Below, piece by piece: positions 63,920-64,000 of a stretch of DNA of 64,000 bases; position 1 is the first letter of the stretch; the number at the start of each line of letters is the position of its first letter. The position numbers were made by a program, and so were the translations under genes. Origin of the DNA: Opisthorchis felineus (lineage: Eukaryota; Platyhelminthes; Trematoda; Opisthorchiida; Opisthorchiidae); the NCBI GenBank assembly GCA_004794785.1, contig SJOL01006485.1, forward strand, positions 141,951 to 205,950. Direction: 5' to 3'. Below the pieces are notes generated by a model, which was not told the origin of the DNA, did not search any database, and saw only the letters and a list, made by a program, of their open reading frames with translations.

Positions 63920-64000
63920 CTATTGTCCCGGGACAACGTTGTACAGTACGATCACGAGCAACACTGAGTCGAAAATCCGTGTTCTCCGCCCTTTGAAAGA

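Overview
This is a eukaryotic, intron-rich window (about 42% GC by eye) with normal GT-AG introns and no bacterial or viral gene organisation. Reading the minus strand, I could assemble most of one gene exon by exon: a Syk/ZAP-70-type cytoplasmic tyrosine kinase with two SH2 domains. Eleven exons lie between 56461 (first Met) and 7664. They join in perfect phase into 2445 coding bases (815 residues), ending just after the VAVK lysine strand of the kinase domain. The rest of the kinase (roughly 230 to 250 residues) should lie beyond the left edge; I found no further kinase exon in bases 1-7663. A lineage with a true dual-SH2 Syk, introns of 1-12 kb and many degraded non-LTR/SINE-like repeats fits a flatworm, probably a digenean fluke. 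That assignment is an inference, not something the sequence proves.

Layout from right to left (the direction of transcription): about 63.9-57.9 kb holds four to five exon-like segments of a second minus-strand gene. I read it tentatively as an MCM-fold protein, closest to MCM domain-containing protein 2 (MCMDC2): OB-fold-like strand pattern, a helix resembling the pre-AAA segment, and a degenerate Walker A region. Its reading frame is not clean around 58.1-58.3 kb, so it may be a pseudogene or have splicing I did not resolve. The Syk gene follows: exon 1 (N-SH2), 11.8 kb intron, exon 2 (end of N-SH2 plus linker A), 9 kb intron, exon 3 (linker A plus start of C-SH2), 7.5 kb intron holding a decayed non-LTR retrotransposon, exons 4-5 (rest of C-SH2), a 35-base microexon 6, exons 7-10 (a very long Ser/Thr/Pro-rich interdomain B), a 7 kb intron, and exon 11 (glycine loop and VAVK). 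Introns contain (TA)n tracts, a perfect 52-bp inverted repeat, and a tRNA-derived SINE.

In a Syk kinase the tandem SH2 module binds doubly phosphorylated ITAM-type tyrosine motifs, interdomain B carries regulatory phosphosites, and the C-terminal kinase domain signals onward. The notable points are the roughly 470-residue interdomain B (usually under about 110 residues in vertebrate Syk/ZAP-70), its near lack of tyrosines, the frame-setting microexon, and a start codon placed directly after a splice acceptor. Most open frames in the window are of a length expected by chance and were not annotated.
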